Notes: generated by a model not told the origin, from the sequence alone. A stretch of 64,000 nucleotides of DNA from Prorocentrum cordatum (GCA_963575745.1 CAUYUJ010015833.1:1-64000); one strand, 5' to 3'. Positions 1 to 11,784 are shown, counted from the first letter of the stretch. A program made the numbers and translations.

Positions 1-566
1 CGCCCCCCCCCCCCCCCCCCTCCTACCGGGGGCCAGGGGCCTGGGCGCTACTGGGAGGCCCGCGCCCCTGACACCACCGCCCCATATAATACCTGCATCC
101 ACGCCGAGAGATATCCTGCGGCGTCGGGGCGGAGGTATCAGGGGCGCGTAAACAGCTACGCCGCATCTGCCTTCGACCCCGCCCGAGGCGGTGAGGGGGG
201 GAAATGTGAGCCAGCAGGAGAACGCACCATAATACCAAGACTTAACGGCCTGGGCCCTGGGCCTTGGCTGGCCTCGCCCGCTCGCCGCGGGGCGGTTCGC
301 TCGAGGAGCTCGACCTCATCCCCCTCCTCTGGAGGGGTTGCCCACGAAGATGCGGCCGACCCTCCTGGTGTCGCTCTCTCCGCGCGAGTGGCGGGCAACC
401 TCTGGCTTCTCCCTGTGGCCGCCGTGGTGGTCGAGGTTGCCGAGGTGGTCAATGTGCTGCTGTCGTTGCTGGCTTCCGCCGCTGGTCGAGGGATGCTGTC
501 GTTGTTGTTGGTCGTGCTGGGGGGGGGGGGGCGTTGGTTGCGCTGGCGGGTCTCCATGCGCCGGCT
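1..566. other. No gene supported; C/G homopolymer tracts
   Basis: Begins with a run of C (about 1-20) and has long G runs near 520-531 and 637-652. Open frames exist on both strands but are compositionally biased (Pro, Gly, Ala, Gln) with no recognisable domain. It may hold the decayed 3' end of the minus-strand retroelement remnant that starts near 3.1 kb. Confidence 0.5.
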
Positions 567-1733
567 TCAAGCGGGGTTCTTGGCTGTCCCACCTCGCCCC
601 GTCACGGCTCGGGGCCACAGTGCCCTCGGGGGGGGGGGGGGGGGCGAACGCCAGGCCTTGTCCTTGCTTCTGCTGTCGGTAGGGGTCGTCTCGGCTGTCC
701 TTTGCTCCGCCGCTAGCGCGCTCGGGCAAGCTCCGGCTCCGCCGTGGCGAGCTTGGGCGGACCGCGGGGGCGCGGGCAGTGGCCGTCCTACCCCTCCCTG
801 CCCCTCGCCGCCCCCCCTAGCAGGCGCGCGCAGCGCTCGCCCTGCCCCCCCGCCCTTCGAGCCCGCCTCGAAGTTTGGTCCTTGCCTCGCCCGGGCAGCC
901 TCGACATGCGCGCGCGCTGGTTGTTCGTGTATGTGTTGTTCGTCTTCATTACCACTGTCCGTGTCGGACGTGATTGATTTCCTCGGGGGGGGGGGGGCCT
1001 GGGTGTTCTCGATCTCGATGCCGCCGAGCGTGTCTATGCCGTCGTGGATGTCGCGGGCGTCGTGGGTGTCGTGGGTGCCGTTGATGTCGTGGATATCGTG
1101 TATGCCGTGGATGTCGTCGTATCTAACGTAGTGGTGGCTGCCTCTCAACGTCGTTTCGTCGTGGTGCCCAGAGTCGTCGCCTTCCCAAGCAATGATGTAC
1201 GGGTCGAGGTGTGCTGCGTCATGGGCGGTCAGTGGGTCAGGTGGAGTAGTTGCTGGCATCATACCCCATCGCGCAATCATCAGTCTGTCCAGGGAGTAGG
1301 AGATGTAGGTCATCATGTCAGTGTGTTCGCCGTCGTATTCGATGCTGTTGTTCGTCGTCATGACTCTAGTTCGAGTTCCGTTGGAGCCTGTCGCAATGGT
1401 AATGCTGGCGGTGGGGTGGCGGCTAATGTGCTGTAGCTGAGGCGTCCTCCATGCCGTAAATCCACGTGGGTTGGTCGGTTCTACAGCTGGATGGGCGACC
1501 GGCATAGGGATCTGGAAAGTCTGCGGGGCGCTGGGGATCTCGATGATGTCCCTGAGGTCGTCGCTCATGGCCGAGATGAGGTCGTGGTCCTTCTGGCCCA
1601 TGCTTGGTGCGCCCCACGGGTGGGTTGTGCTTCTGCGGGATGCGATCTTCAGTTCGTCGGGGTCGTAGTTCTCGACGAACCAAATGGCAATCGGGATGTA
1701 GGCGTAGATGCCAGCGACGATGCCCACTTTCAT
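567..1733 (-). pseudogene. Uncharacterised 388-codon open frame downstream of LINE remnant
   Basis: The frame opens with ATG at 1731-1733 and I recognise no family. Its first 20 residues are hydrophobic and aromatic. Around residues 195-230 it is rich in Asp-Ile-His from a degenerate 9-bp repeat (about 1040-1110). The last third is Pro/Gly/Ala low complexity. It lies on the same strand as the LINE-type remnant and just 3' of it, so it could be the C-terminal tail of that element after frameshifts. Whether it is translated is unknown. Overlapping frames on both strands are long because the DNA is GC-rich, so length alone is weak evidence. Confidence 0.25.
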
Positions 1734-2047
1734 ACTCGCCTTTAATATGCTGAAGAGCCGTCTCGTCGTTAGTGAGTCGTGGCCGAGGTGGAGGCTGATG
1801 TGGATGTAGTCGATCTCGCAAACTGGAGATGCAATGGGTGGTCATCTGATGGAAGAGGTTATTGTGCATCCCAGAGCCGTCGCCTGTGCATGCGATCGCT
1901 TGCCGTGACGCAGCATTTGGAATTGAGGGGGGCGGCCTGGCTGGACTAGTGCGAAGTGGAGCATTTACCTTTGGTTGCTGTAGGGAGGTCTCAAGAATGG
2001 GAAGTGGCGCGACGTCGCACTTATGGGCTGGTTGCGGTCCGTAGGCT

Positions 2048-3120
2048 TCAGGTCGTCCGTCCCGTCGGTTCTTCGTAGTTACTTCCTTGTGGTGGTCGCT
2101 GTTGAAGGCGGTCTGCTGGTCGGTCAAGGGCGTACCGTATGTCGTGTGCCATGCACACCAAGATGTCGAGCATTGTCTTAATGCTTGCAAGTGTTTGGCG
2201 AGGCGTGGGCCGGATTAGAGTTACATCTGGCAGCATCTGCATGCCGTCCCTGTGGCCCACTGTCGGGGATCGTTGTGGTGCTTGTGGTCTCTGCCCATGT
2301 GGATTGCCATCCCCTGCTTCGTGGCTGTGACGCGCTCGCATATGTAGCAAATGTACTCTGTGGTGGGAGTCTCTGTAATGGGTCTGGTGGTCGCTGCTGT
2401 CGGCTGGTCGTATCCGGTGTCGCGGTTTGTTCGGTCGGTCTTGGCGTCTTCGCGTGCATGTATGAGGAAGGCGTTAGTGGCAGTGCCCACTGCTGAGTTG
2501 AACTCCTTACGCCTCCCCCTCGCCCATTCGATGATGTGGTGATCGTCGTGGCTGGCAGTAGTCCAACGTTCGGGCTTGAGGTAGGTTCGGGGGAAGTTGA
2601 AGTCGTCGTTGAACAACGGCACCGATCCCCGTTTGACTGTGGCGATGCTGTCGAAGAGTCGTAGCAGAACACGTGGTGCGTGGTTTGGAAGCCGTGGTAA
2701 GTATTTAAGACGTGCGATTGACTGGTGGGTAGTGGAATCGGGAACGCCAATGATTGCCGTGACTTCCTTGGATGTGATGTGGAAGGAGGGGGGGTTGGTC
2801 TTCGGTAGTCCCATGGCAACTCGGTACGGTCCTGCGTACTCGACCGTCATAAACTTCGTGCCCTTCTTCGTCATGTCGTTCCAGATGCGGTGGTTGAAAG
2901 TGAGGGCCGAAGTGGACAAGGCGTGGACGTACTTAATCTTCGCTTTGGCAAAGAGTCCTTTCCTACGTAGAATTTGCCGCTCCAGGGCTATAACCGTGGT
3001 GGCGGATCGGTTGGCTCGAAGTCGGGTCTCGGGTCCCGTAGCTGCACCAACCGTAATGTTCGTTCCCAGAGCCTTCTGTTGGTCGGTGATTTCGCCCTCC
3101 TCCTCCTCCTCCTCCTCATG
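2048..3120 (-). pseudogene. C-terminal remnant of a LINE-type reverse transcriptase ORF with C2H2 zinc finger
   Basis: Read on the minus strand, an open frame runs from the edge of the CCT microsatellite (about 3120) to a stop at 2221. It starts with an acidic stretch and then a segment resembling the post-polymerase region of dinoflagellate LINE-like ORFs: an RRKGLF block, then a moderately conserved segment ending in ARLKYLPRLPNHAP (about 2700-2730). A C2H2 finger (C-x2-C-x12-H-x4-H) lies at about 2284-2355, near the end of the frame. The frame stops just after a CRCC motif; a second frame (2048-2350) continues with more plausible coding sequence, suggesting a frameshift. The catalytic RT domain is absent: upstream is only microsatellite with stops. 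Family assignment rests on recalled architecture of such elements, not on a search. Confidence 0.5.
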
Positions 3121-3847
3121 TTCCCCTCCTCCTCCTCCTCCTCCTCCTCCTCCTCTTCTTCCTTATCCTCATCATCATCACCGTCACGATCACTATCACC
3201 ATCACCACCACCATCATCATCACCATCATCATCAGCATCATCCTCATCATCACCATTGTCACCATCAACATCACCATCATCATCCTTACCATCATCAGCA
3301 TCAGCATGAACATCAGCATCAGCATCATCATGACCATTATCGTATTATTCTCGCTCACCCTCACAATCATCAACATCAGCAACATCAATTATCATCGTCA
3401 TCATCATCATCAACATCATCATCATCGCCACCACCATCATCATCATCATTATCATCATTACCGTCATCTTCACGGTCATGATCGTGATCATCATCATCGT
3501 CATCATCACAAGCACCAGCATCAGCATCACCCTCATCGTCAACATTATCATCACCATCGCCATCACCACCACCACCATCTTCAGCATCAGCCTCCTCATC
3601 GTGTTCATCTGCATAGGCATCGTCACCGTCATCGCAAATGGCATCGGCATCGTCATCGTCATCGTCGTCATCATCACCACCACCATCACCATCATTGTCG
3701 TCATCAGCATCATCATCGGCATCGCCATCATCATCGTCATAATCGTCACCATCATCATGATCATCATCGTCGTCATCATCATCAGCAGCAAAGGAGCGTC
3801 ACCATCAGCATCAGCATCATCATCATCATCAGCATCACCAACAACAA

Positions 3848-3896
<49 letters not shown>

Positions 3897-3900
3897 TCTT
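3093..3900 (+). repeat. CCT then CAT/CAC trinucleotide microsatellite
   Basis: CCT/TCC units (3093-3165) pass into about 730 bp of imperfect CAT/CAC/ATC units (3165-3895), the last stretch nearly pure CAT. All frames are open, giving artificial poly-His, poly-Ser, poly-Ile or poly-Met translations. Confidence 0.95.
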
Positions 3901-4620
3901 CTTCCGTCCTGCCTTCCTTCCTTCCTTCCGTTCTTCCCTCATTCCTTCCTTTTTTCGTCCTTCCTTCCTTCCCTCCTCGTTCTCTCCTCCACCTTGCTCC
4001 TCCTTCCTCCTCCCCCCAACGCCCGTTGTCCTCGGGCCCCCAGCTGAGAACCTCACGGGGAACGGGCAAAGACCCGAGGGAAACAGCACGGCGGCCTCCA
4101 TCACTGGCGCCGCAGGTCTCCGGCGGCCGCTCGGGCACCCCCCTGACGCCACCGGCAGGGCGCGGCTGCTGGAAAGCACCCCGAAACTGGAAGGGCTCCC
4201 CTGGGAACCTAATTGAGCGAGCAACGACATGTGTACATGTACGCCCTCCGCGGTCTTGCGTGCACGAACCTCCGCGTTCAAACGCAACTCGGCGGAAACA
4301 AACCGCGTACATGTACATATGTTGTTGCCCTCTGACTAATACTGAAAAAGTCTGGATACCTAGAACCTCGAGCATTTCGTCAATACCTTGGAGCTCCGGA
4401 GAAAATCGGCGGCGCGGCGAGGGGGGAGCTGACAAGGGGCAGGCTTTCTCAGAAGACCGCGGGGGCCAGGAGAGGAGTTTCCTCTGGTTTTTACTAGCCC
4501 ACCAACTTTTTGTTGCTAATATTTGGAACTTATCGAACTCTGTTTTTTTTGTTGTGAAGAACCCTCAATTTCTGGAACCTTTAAACAAGAATCTTCAGGT
4601 TGTCGGGCCCACAACAGCCC
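3901..4620. other. Pyrimidine-rich TTCC tract, then unassigned DNA
   Basis: 3905-4010 is TTCC/CCTTC-rich. 4020-4620 contains no domain or repeat I recognise. It is less GC-rich near 4490-4600, with a run of T at about 4543. Confidence 0.5.
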
Positions 4621-4855
4621 AAGACGCCTACAACGGCCCAGGAGGCTCCCAAGATGCCCCAAGAGGGCTCCAAGATCTCCAAGAAGGCCCCCAAGAGGAA
4701 AAAGACATTGCTTTGATCAAGTTGTCCAAAGGGTTTCAACGTTATCGTTCATTCGGGTTTCCAACGCCCCAAGACGGCCCAAGAGGCCGTGCAGATCGCT
4801 CCAGGACGGAGTAAGGAAGCACCAGGATGGTTCAATAAAGCCCAAGGCACAAGTA
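4616..4855 (+). repeat. CCAAGA-family dispersed repeat, copy 1
   Basis: Short phrases of the form CCCAAGAGGGC and CCCAAGAtGCC recur every 10-20 bp. The same vocabulary returns at 7.6, 23.0, 25.6 (inverted), 26.3-27.7 and 41.9 kb. Confidence 0.7.
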
Positions 4856-4904
4856 TGAGACGCCAATAACGTATACCCCCGCTGACACAAGGACCAGCGG
4901 CGTC

Positions 4905-5040
4905 GTCGTGGTGGTGGTGGTGGTCGTCGTTGTCGTCCTCGTCCTCGTCGTCGTCGTCGTCGTGGTCGTGGTCGTGGTCGTGGACGTGGTCAGTCGTGGT
5001 CGTCGTCGTTGTCGCCGTCGTCGTCTTCGTTCTCAATCCT
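4905..5040 (+). repeat. GTC/GTGG microsatellite
   Basis: GTC, GTGG and GTCCTC units with little interruption, giving poly-Val or poly-Ser frames. Confidence 0.85.
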
Positions 5041-7300
5041 CGATCTTCGACGTTCGAGGCATTTGGCAACTTGTGGCTCTTCTTGGGCCTCCAGGGTCCT
5101 CTCGGGACATCCTGGAGGCTTCCCCAGACCTCCAGATGAGTAGAAAGCCAAGAGCGCAAAGAAACTTGGATCCTCGAACCTTGAATCTCGATGCTCGACG
5201 ACGACGGCGGCGGCGACGAGGGAATAAAAATCACGTGCCGACCGTACGACCGGCGTGCTCCCTCAAGATCGTAGCTCCGAGCAGGGCTCTGGCCCGGCAG
5301 TGCCAGAGCAGCGGGCCTTTCGCAAGCCTCTCGGGCAGTCACTCTGGCCGCGCGCGCTCGGCGGGAGATGCTCCTCCCGCGCCCCGCGGGATCCGCCCTC
5401 CTCTGGCGGGCTCCCCGCAGCGCGGGTCAGCGCCCTGCGTGCCATCCTCTACGGGTCACAAACCCCGCGTTTCTGCTACTCGCCGCGCCGGAGGAGCGGG
5501 GAAGAGGACGGGGAGGAGCAAGAGCAGCAGCAGGTGGACCGGCAGCTCGTCAAAGAGGGGTCGAGGCCAGGGCGACAGGCAGGACGAGTAGCCGGGAGTG
5601 GACGGGGACGAGGGCGGGAGTGCAGAGCCGGAGTGGACGTTCACTCATCGATCACCACGACTAGTTCGGCACGGCGCGGCATAATGTAACGTTGTATGGT
5701 GGACCAACGCATGATATGGTGCAGCATCGTGTGGCACACTTCACAGAAACAGGTCATATGTTACTCACTCACCACACCAAAATGTCCAAAGCTCAGAAGA
5801 TCCGAAATTCTCTGAACTACTCAGTAGCCTAGACGGTGCTCGTCTGATATGGAGTCTCAGTATTGGCACCGCAACGACATATGATTCTGAGCTGTACGGC
5901 ACGGCACTGGGAGGGCAGCGCACACAGAACCCAGCTCACCGAGGGATGCGGCCAAGACCACGACCTTTCGCCTGGAGCCCACGGCCACGGCCTCTTCCCG
6001 GAGCAGTGAGGGGATCAATGCGACCTCAATACGCGGATAGCGCAACCTGCATCTTATACCAATCAACTGCCTTACACAGCAACGTGTAGAATAGCGCGCC
6101 CTAATATGGCGAATCATAGCATTGGTACTATGTACCGTGACATGGCATGACATAAGGCAGCACAACTTGTCGCAACCCACGGTAGCAGATCACATCGTAT
6201 CATCATGCAGTTTAGCATAGCCGATCTCGTGAGAACAGCACGGTCTAGCATATCATATCATAACGCATATACTGCATACAAACGACGACCTAGCACGCCA
6301 GTCTGTAGACCAGTGTAGCCTAGCATCGCATAGCAAGTCACCATACACCACGGTCTGCCATGGTGCATCATAGCGCTGTAAACCGTGGCATGGCATGACA
6401 CATTATAGCACAATGCAGCGCTGTTCGCGATAGCAGAACACCCAATAACGGACCTAACATCGTCGCGAATGGCACTGCATGAAACTGCGTGGTGGAGCAT
6501 GCCCAACGGGAACCGCAACATGACGCAAGATTGTGTAGCACAGATCCAGGCCGTGCGGAAATATGGAAACAGCGTGCAATCCATCCAATCAAAATGGATG
6601 CCCCACGGGATCAAAGAGGGTTCACTAAGAGAGGGGAGCCCCCTTGAGCGGCAAGGACGAAGACGCGCAGAGCGGGCAAGAAGAAGACGACAACGACAAG
6701 GATGGCGGCGGGGGCCCCCTCGACACCTGGGGCAAAAGGGCCAACGGCAGTGACCGAAGGCCTTCAGGACATGCTGTTTATCTGTGGCTCGGCGACCGCA
6801 AGACTAGCTGCTGCTGGCACAGGTGCGATCGGCCAGGCTGCCAGGCCCCCCTTTGAAGGCGCAGCTGCATGCTCAGGCCGCGGAAATATAAATGCAGGAG
6901 ACCCAACTTCGCTCAAGAACACTCGTCCTGAGCGCCGAGCGTCCACGGAGCAAGGCTGGGCGGCAGCAAGATGCAGCATGACGTGCCTCCAAGGGGCGGC
7001 CTCCAACCGCATGAACTCGTTGTAAGTGGTCCATGCTCTCGCTGCGACGGAAAAGTGGCCAGGCGAAGGTCGAAGGGCCCAACCATCTGCGGCTGCGAGT
7101 ACCGCAAGGCAGGGGGAAACTACAGAAGGGGGCAAACAGAAGGACTAAGGCGCGGTTGAGAAGGACGGAACGACGTTGCTCATGGGGTCGCAAGGGTGAG
7201 CCGCACCGGGCTACATCTGGATATGATCCGTCACGGCTGATCTGAGCGTCTGTCGACCCGGCCCTGGGGAGCAAGCGACAGGACGCGGTCTGGGAAGCAG
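5041..7300. other. Unassigned DNA, no gene supported
   Basis: 5041-5700 has GC-rich open frames without domains. 5700-6620 is markedly richer in A+T and in short words such as CATAGC, TAGCAT and CATGGCATGACA, like a decayed short tandem repeat. 6640-7300 has overlapping frames on both strands (for example minus 6873-7346) with no recognisable motif. Confidence 0.45.
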
Positions 7301-7302
7301 CA

Positions 7303-7398
7303 TGCGGCGGGGCCTCTGGTGGAGCTCCTATGGGGTCACGAAACATGCTATGGGTGTGCCACGGTGGGCGCGGTCATGCATGCAATCCCACCAGCCCT
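7303..7398 (+). repeat. Solitary copy of the 89-bp satellite
   Basis: Contains the order 'GGAGCTCCTATGGGGtCACGAAAC', a GGTGTGCCa block, a GCATGCa block and a terminal CACC block. This is the same order as units in the arrays at 14.56-16.33 and 18.26-19.43 kb. Confidence 0.6.
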
Positions 7399-7620
7399 TT
7401 AGGCGACAGGTGGTCTAATGAGGGTCTCTTTCCTCTTCCACAACCCCTCTTCCCTTCTGGGAGGGGAACCCTGCCCCTCCCCTCCCTTAGGTTCTTTGGG
7501 GAGGGGCCGCGAAGCGTCCGAGTGCCCTTTTGCGGCCCCTGAGAGGGCCAATTTCTGGCACCCCTCACGAGGATCGTGGCCCCCGAGGGGGGGGCCAACA
7601 TTTAGTACCCCCCTCTTTTG

Positions 7621-7812
7621 ACCGACCGCCTCCAAGATGGCCCCACGAGCGCCCCAAGAGGGCTCCAGCTCCAAGAAGCTCCCGGGAGGCCCCCGACCGG
7701 CATCAAAGAGCCCAAGATGATCTCCAATATAGCTCAAATAACCCAAGCTGGCTCAAGATGGCTCCCAAGATGGTCCAAGCGGCCCCAAGACCGCTCCAAG
7801 ACGGCTCGAGAT
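7621..7812 (+). repeat. CCAAGA-family dispersed repeat, copy 2
   Basis: Recurring CCAAGATGGC, CCCAAGAGGGCTCC and CCAAGACGGCTC phrases, same orientation as at 4.6, 23.0 and 26.3 kb. Confidence 0.7.
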
Positions 7813-7871
7813 GGCCACGGAACCTCCTAAGCCTCCCTCGCTGTTTGACTATGCTTGTCTTTTCCTCTCTT

Positions 7872-7985
7872 CCCCCGTCTGGGGATACTTGTTTGGTCGG
7901 CGGCCCTCTGACGAAGGTCAGGAAGCGGGGCAACGTCCAGGGCGCAGAACGAAGATAATTGGCCGCAGTGGCGTATTGGCCGCAG
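7872..7985 (+). repeat. Dispersed ~110-bp repeat (GTCTGGGGATAC family), copy 1
   Basis: Starts GTCTGGGGATACTTGTTTGG, continues through GAAGGTCAGGAAGCGGGG and ends near GATAATTGGCCGCAGTGGC. The same landmarks in the same order occur at 14379-14490, and a third version lies at 14130-14235 beside the spliced-leader relic. Confidence 0.7.
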
Positions 7986-8281
7986 AGGTGAATGCACACG
8001 CCAGGGACAAAATGACCCTCATTAAGAGGTGACCGGCTCAGTCATCCCAGCAGGTGGGGACGCAGAGGCGCGGCGACCGGCGGCGGAACGGCGGGGAGAA
8101 GTCGCCTTTTCGGCGCCATGCTCCAGCCGAACCACAAACGGGGGCAAGAGAGGGGGGAGAGAGCGAGCAGGGGGGGAGAGCAAAGCGAGCGACAATCACA
8201 GGCACACTGCAGCACCACGAGTAACGATGGTGCGGCGAAGGAGACCTGACACATCAAGGCTCACTGAAGCTGAGGTGTAGC

Positions 8282-8960
8282 TGATCCGCGTCGAAGCGCC
8301 ATCCAGTGGAGGAAGACCACTGGTGTGCGCTCACGAGGCTGAGCCACCTCCAGCCGAAGCCAGCGCGTGCACATCGTATCCGACTCACGCATTTCGGGGG
8401 CTAAACGATGCAATGTACTGACGGGGGCTGGTTGCAGACTGCTCTGCAGGGGGAACGACCACGAACTGCAGAAGGCTGAACCACTCAATGCAGGGCCACT
8501 CCCTTGACGAAGCCACACATCGGGTGTCACCGAATGTATGGCTGACGGCCGCACCCGATCCACACCACCAGCCTGGTAGCCAGTGCGTGCACATCGTCTC
8601 CGACGCACGCAGTTCGGGGGCACAACGATGCAAAGTACTGACAAGGGCAGGTGGCCGGGGCTGCTCTGAAGAGGCGACCGCGAACTGCAGGAGGCTGAAC
8701 CACTCATGCAGGGCCGCACACTTGCGAAGGTGTGGCAGATCCGCATCGGAGCGCCATCCAGTAGAGACCACTGGTGTGCGCTCACGAGGCTGAGCCACCT
8801 CCAGCCGGTAGCCAGTGCCTGCACATCGTATCCGACTCACGCAGTTCGGGGACACAACGATGCAAAGTACTGACGAGGGCTGGTAGCCGGGGCTGCTCTA
8901 TGGCTGCGCCGAGAAGTGCGACACGAACTTGGGCCGCGGAGGGCTGAACCACTCGATGCG
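8282..8960 (+). repeat. Tandem repeat of about 220-230 bp, three imperfect units
   Basis: The landmark GCACATCGTaTCCGACtCAC followed by GATGCAAaGTACTGAC occurs at about 8365, 8588 and 8821. The flanking GATCCGCaTCGaAGCGCCATC block occurs at 8282 and 8738. Long overlapping frames on both strands here are by-products of the repetition. Confidence 0.8.
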
Positions 8961-9239
8961 GGGCCGCTCACTTGACGAAGCCAATCACCACGTGTATGGA
9001 AGACAGCCACAGCCACCCACTACCTCCACGCTGCCAATGCAGAAGCCGGATGCCTCCGCCGCCAGGGCATACAGGTGGCTGTCAGCTGTAGAGCTGCAGA
9101 GCTACACTGTTCGCTGGCGGCGTGCTGACATACCACTGCGTTCTTATACTAGAACCGTGGCTGGGTCGGCAACGAGGGACCGATGGCCCTGGGCAGGTCT
9201 CAGGGCGGGCGCTCTTCTGCGTCCGACGCAATCTTCCCA

Positions 9240-9465
9240 GCTGAACGGGGGGGGGGCGCAGCCGAAAGCCGCAGAGACATTGCGAATGAAGGAAGAGGAG
9301 GATGAGGAGGAGGATGAGGAGGAGGAGGAGGAGGAGGAGGAGGAGACGGAGGAGTCTGCGTCCGATGCAATCTCCACAGTTGATCGGTGGGGGGCGCAGC
9401 CGAAAGCCGCAGAGACATAGTGAATGAAGGAAGATGGGGGGCGCAGCCGAAAGCCGCAGTCACCG
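9240..9465 (+). repeat. GGGGCGCAGCCGAAAGCCGCA repeats flanking a GAG microsatellite
   Basis: The 20-mer GGGGCGCAGCCGAAAGCCGC occurs near 9247, 9389 and 9436, and again near 9887. Copies 1 and 2 flank a GAG/GAT tract (about 9291-9353). Confidence 0.8.
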
Positions 9466-9629
9466 ATCCAGATACCTCGTCCACGGGCGCCTCAAGCTTC
9501 CCTACAAGAGCCTCGTTCTCGGCCCCAGGGGGCTGGGTGGAACCTGCAGCTGGGGCTTCGCACTCGCGGCCTGACCCCTTGCGGGGGGAGAAGGGAGGCG
9601 TGAACGGAACTGGAATCAGGACGGGGGTC

Positions 9630-10125
9630 CCAGCAGTGCGCCGGCACAAGTGGACCGCGCTGGAGAGGGTGGCGACACCGCCACCGCTGACCGACAGAAA
9701 CGGGATGCAAGAGTACCGGGGCCGCAGAGGGCGGGCCCGGGACCAGCGGCGGCCCCCCAGGGAGCCCGGCGCCTGAATGCAAGCCACAGGAGAGCCCGCG
9801 GGACACTCAGTCCGTTGCCGCAGCAGCCGCTGAGCCCACACTTCAGCACAGTACCCCTTGTCCAACTCCACGGCCTCCTGCGGGGGGGGGGCGCAGCCGA
9901 AAGCCGCTGAACGCAGGTGCGCGGCGGGGGGTGGGAGCTGCAGGGACCTCCCGGCAGTGCGCCGGCACATGTGGACCACGCTGGAGAGGGAGGTGCCACC
10001 GCCACCGCGGACCGACAGAAACGGGATGCAAGAGTACCAGAGCCCAGGGCGGACCCGGGACCAGCGGCGGCCCCCCAGGGAGCCCGGCGCCGGGGCGCAG
10101 GCCACAGGAGAATCCGCGGGACACG
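9630..10125 (+). repeat. Tandem duplication, ~320-bp spacing
   Basis: A block of about 165 bp starting GTGCGCCGGCACA and including GACCGACAGAAACGGGATGC and GACCAGCGGCGGCCCCCCAG occurs at about 9636-9800 and again at about 9956-10120 with roughly 90 percent identity. Minus-strand frames across it (9200-10135, 9616-10275) therefore show internally repeated proteins; I do not regard them as genes. Confidence 0.85.
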
Positions 10126-10139
10126 CAGTCCGCACACAC

Positions 10140-10520
10140 TGCAGTCCGTTCTCAAGGAGATGCGCGACACGTCCGACAACAGCTCGTCAGAACCAAGAGA
10201 GAGAGAAATAATGATACCTCCAATCGCGCTGATGAGTGCAAGGTGGATCTCAAAGTACAAAACCAAACTGTCCACGGCAAAGCCACGCCCGCAGCGCGCA
10301 GACAGATAAGAAAATTACTGAAGTCGACGGTGTAGCCACACACGCAGCACGTAGACAACAGCCAAGATGAAGGAGTAGAAGTTCTGCACGAAACAGGAGT
10401 CGAGACACGTCGCCCGCAGAGAAGACCCCTTCCGCAGGCCGCGTTTTGCAGGGCAGCGACGGGCCTGCTGCCAGTGACCGCCCTCCACGCACCTGATCCC
10501 CGTGCGAGCGACGCCGCGAG
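10140..10520 (-). other. Possible coding remnant with hydrophobic stretches
   Basis: On the minus strand one frame reads a hydrophobic, aromatic segment (FVQNFYSFILAVVYVL, near 10345-10395), a TAA, and then in the same frame a second segment containing LVLYFEIHLALISAIGG (near 10225-10275). It resembles membrane protein sequence but matches nothing I can name, and the stop argues against an intact gene. Confidence 0.2.
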
Positions 10521-10529
10521 GGGGGCAGC

Positions 10530-11740
10530 AAGGCTACTGCGGGGAGACGGCCCACCGCAGTTTTTTGCGCTGCTTGGGGGCCTGGTTGTTCGGGTGGCCC
10601 TCTGCCGCGCGGTAGTCATTGCTCACTCCGCCGCTCCGACCCAGGTGCAGCTGCCGCGGCCGAGTCCAGTCAACGTCTAGGCCCAGCGCGTCGCTGACGA
10701 CCCGTACGTTGCACTTGTGGCTGCGGAAGGCTTCCAGGAAGGTGGCAGGTTCGCGGGTCGCGCCGAAGCGGATCGAGCGCGCCCTTGCTGCCCGGCACGG
10801 ACTGCCGCTTGGCGAAAGCGTGCCAGGTGCCAGTGAACATTGGTCCCAGTGTGACTTGGAGTCGTCTTATCGCGTCGCCGGGTGTCTCCCCGGGGAGGTC
10901 CCACTGGATGTTGTTGATTCCTGTTTTGTGCAGCTGTTGTCCCGTGCCCGGGTCCTTGGGCTCCGGCCATTGGCGCGGGTCGGGCCTTTGGTGCCGCCGC
11001 GTGTTCTGGCCGCAAGTCTCCAACGTACCGGCCTCGTTGTCCTGGCTGGAGGGCTCGCGATCTGCTCGCGACAGCTCCGGCCGCGCACCTGGCGGGGCCT
11101 TGCTGGGAAATGCAGGCCGCGCGGTTGGCCGCCAGGCGGGGGTCGGATCGCGCCCGGCGGCCAGGGCAGACGCAGCCCTGTGGCGCGTGGGGAAGGGCCC
11201 CTTTCGCTGGCGTTCGCCTGCGGGCCTGTGCCCGCCGTCGCTCCCGGGTGCGTCCTCTTTGGACAGCGCAGGACTCTCTCCGGTCTCTGGGGCGCCGCTG
11301 GTTGTGCCACGCGCGCGCGCGCTCGGCGGCGCAGCTTCCATAGCCGGGGCGCGAGCTGCTTTGCCAGTGGTGCCCTGGGCGCCCGGAGAGGGCGCCTGGG
11401 GTTCGCCGTCCATAGGAAGCTCGCTGACAGGGGAACGGGGGCGAATAGGCGCGAAGAGGTTTCTCCGGGCGAGCCAGCGGGCTGTCCTGCGTCTGGGCGG
11501 TTGCTCCGTGGTCTCCCTGCTGGGTGCGTGGCGCTCCCAGAGGACTGCTGACGGACTGATTGTTCTGAGGGGGGTATTCCGCAGCTTCCGCGGCCTCCGC
11601 CGTCTCCGCCGTGACTTCCCATTCCTTTCCTTTGCCCTGCTGGTGCTGCTGAAGGGGGGGGGTGTTAGTGTGAGCTGTGCGCTGGTCACTGCATGCTACC
11701 GCCTCTCGATTCCCCACTGGGGCGTCATCGTCTGACAACG
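10530..11740 (-). pseudogene. Unrecognised coding remnant, possibly ORF1-like nucleic-acid-binding protein
   Basis: A minus-strand frame of about 340 codons (start near 11689) ends in ordered-looking sequence: GINNIQWDLPGETPGDAIRR, then a block ending TGTWHAFAKRQS. A frameshift near 10800-10830 moves the signal to another frame, which continues ARSIRFGATREPATFLEAF, then a block through LGLDVDWTRPRQLHLGRSGG, and stops at a TAG at about 10535. The N-terminal two thirds are Arg/Pro/Ser/Ala-rich and disordered. The pattern (disordered N-terminus, compact basic domain, Lys/Arg-rich end) would suit the first ORF of a non-LTR retroelement, but I cannot assign a family. Coding character rests on the continuity of sensible sequence across one frameshift. 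Confidence 0.35.
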
Positions 11741-11784
11741 ATGCGGGGGGTGGTATCGTGACCTCTGCCTCAATTCTTCCGGCC

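Noticed and set aside
567-1131. Plus-strand ORF 388-1131 as a host gene
   Set aside because: Leu/Val/Ser/Gly composition from GTC/TCG repeats, antisense to the more plausible minus-strand frame; no domain.
3306-4814. 502-codon His/Ile-rich ORF
   Set aside because: Translation of the CAT microsatellite continuing by chance into unrelated GC-rich DNA.
9200-10275. Minus-strand ORFs of 311 and 219 codons
   Set aside because: Internally repeated because of the 320-bp tandem duplication; Arg/Pro/Ser-rich with no recognisable domain.
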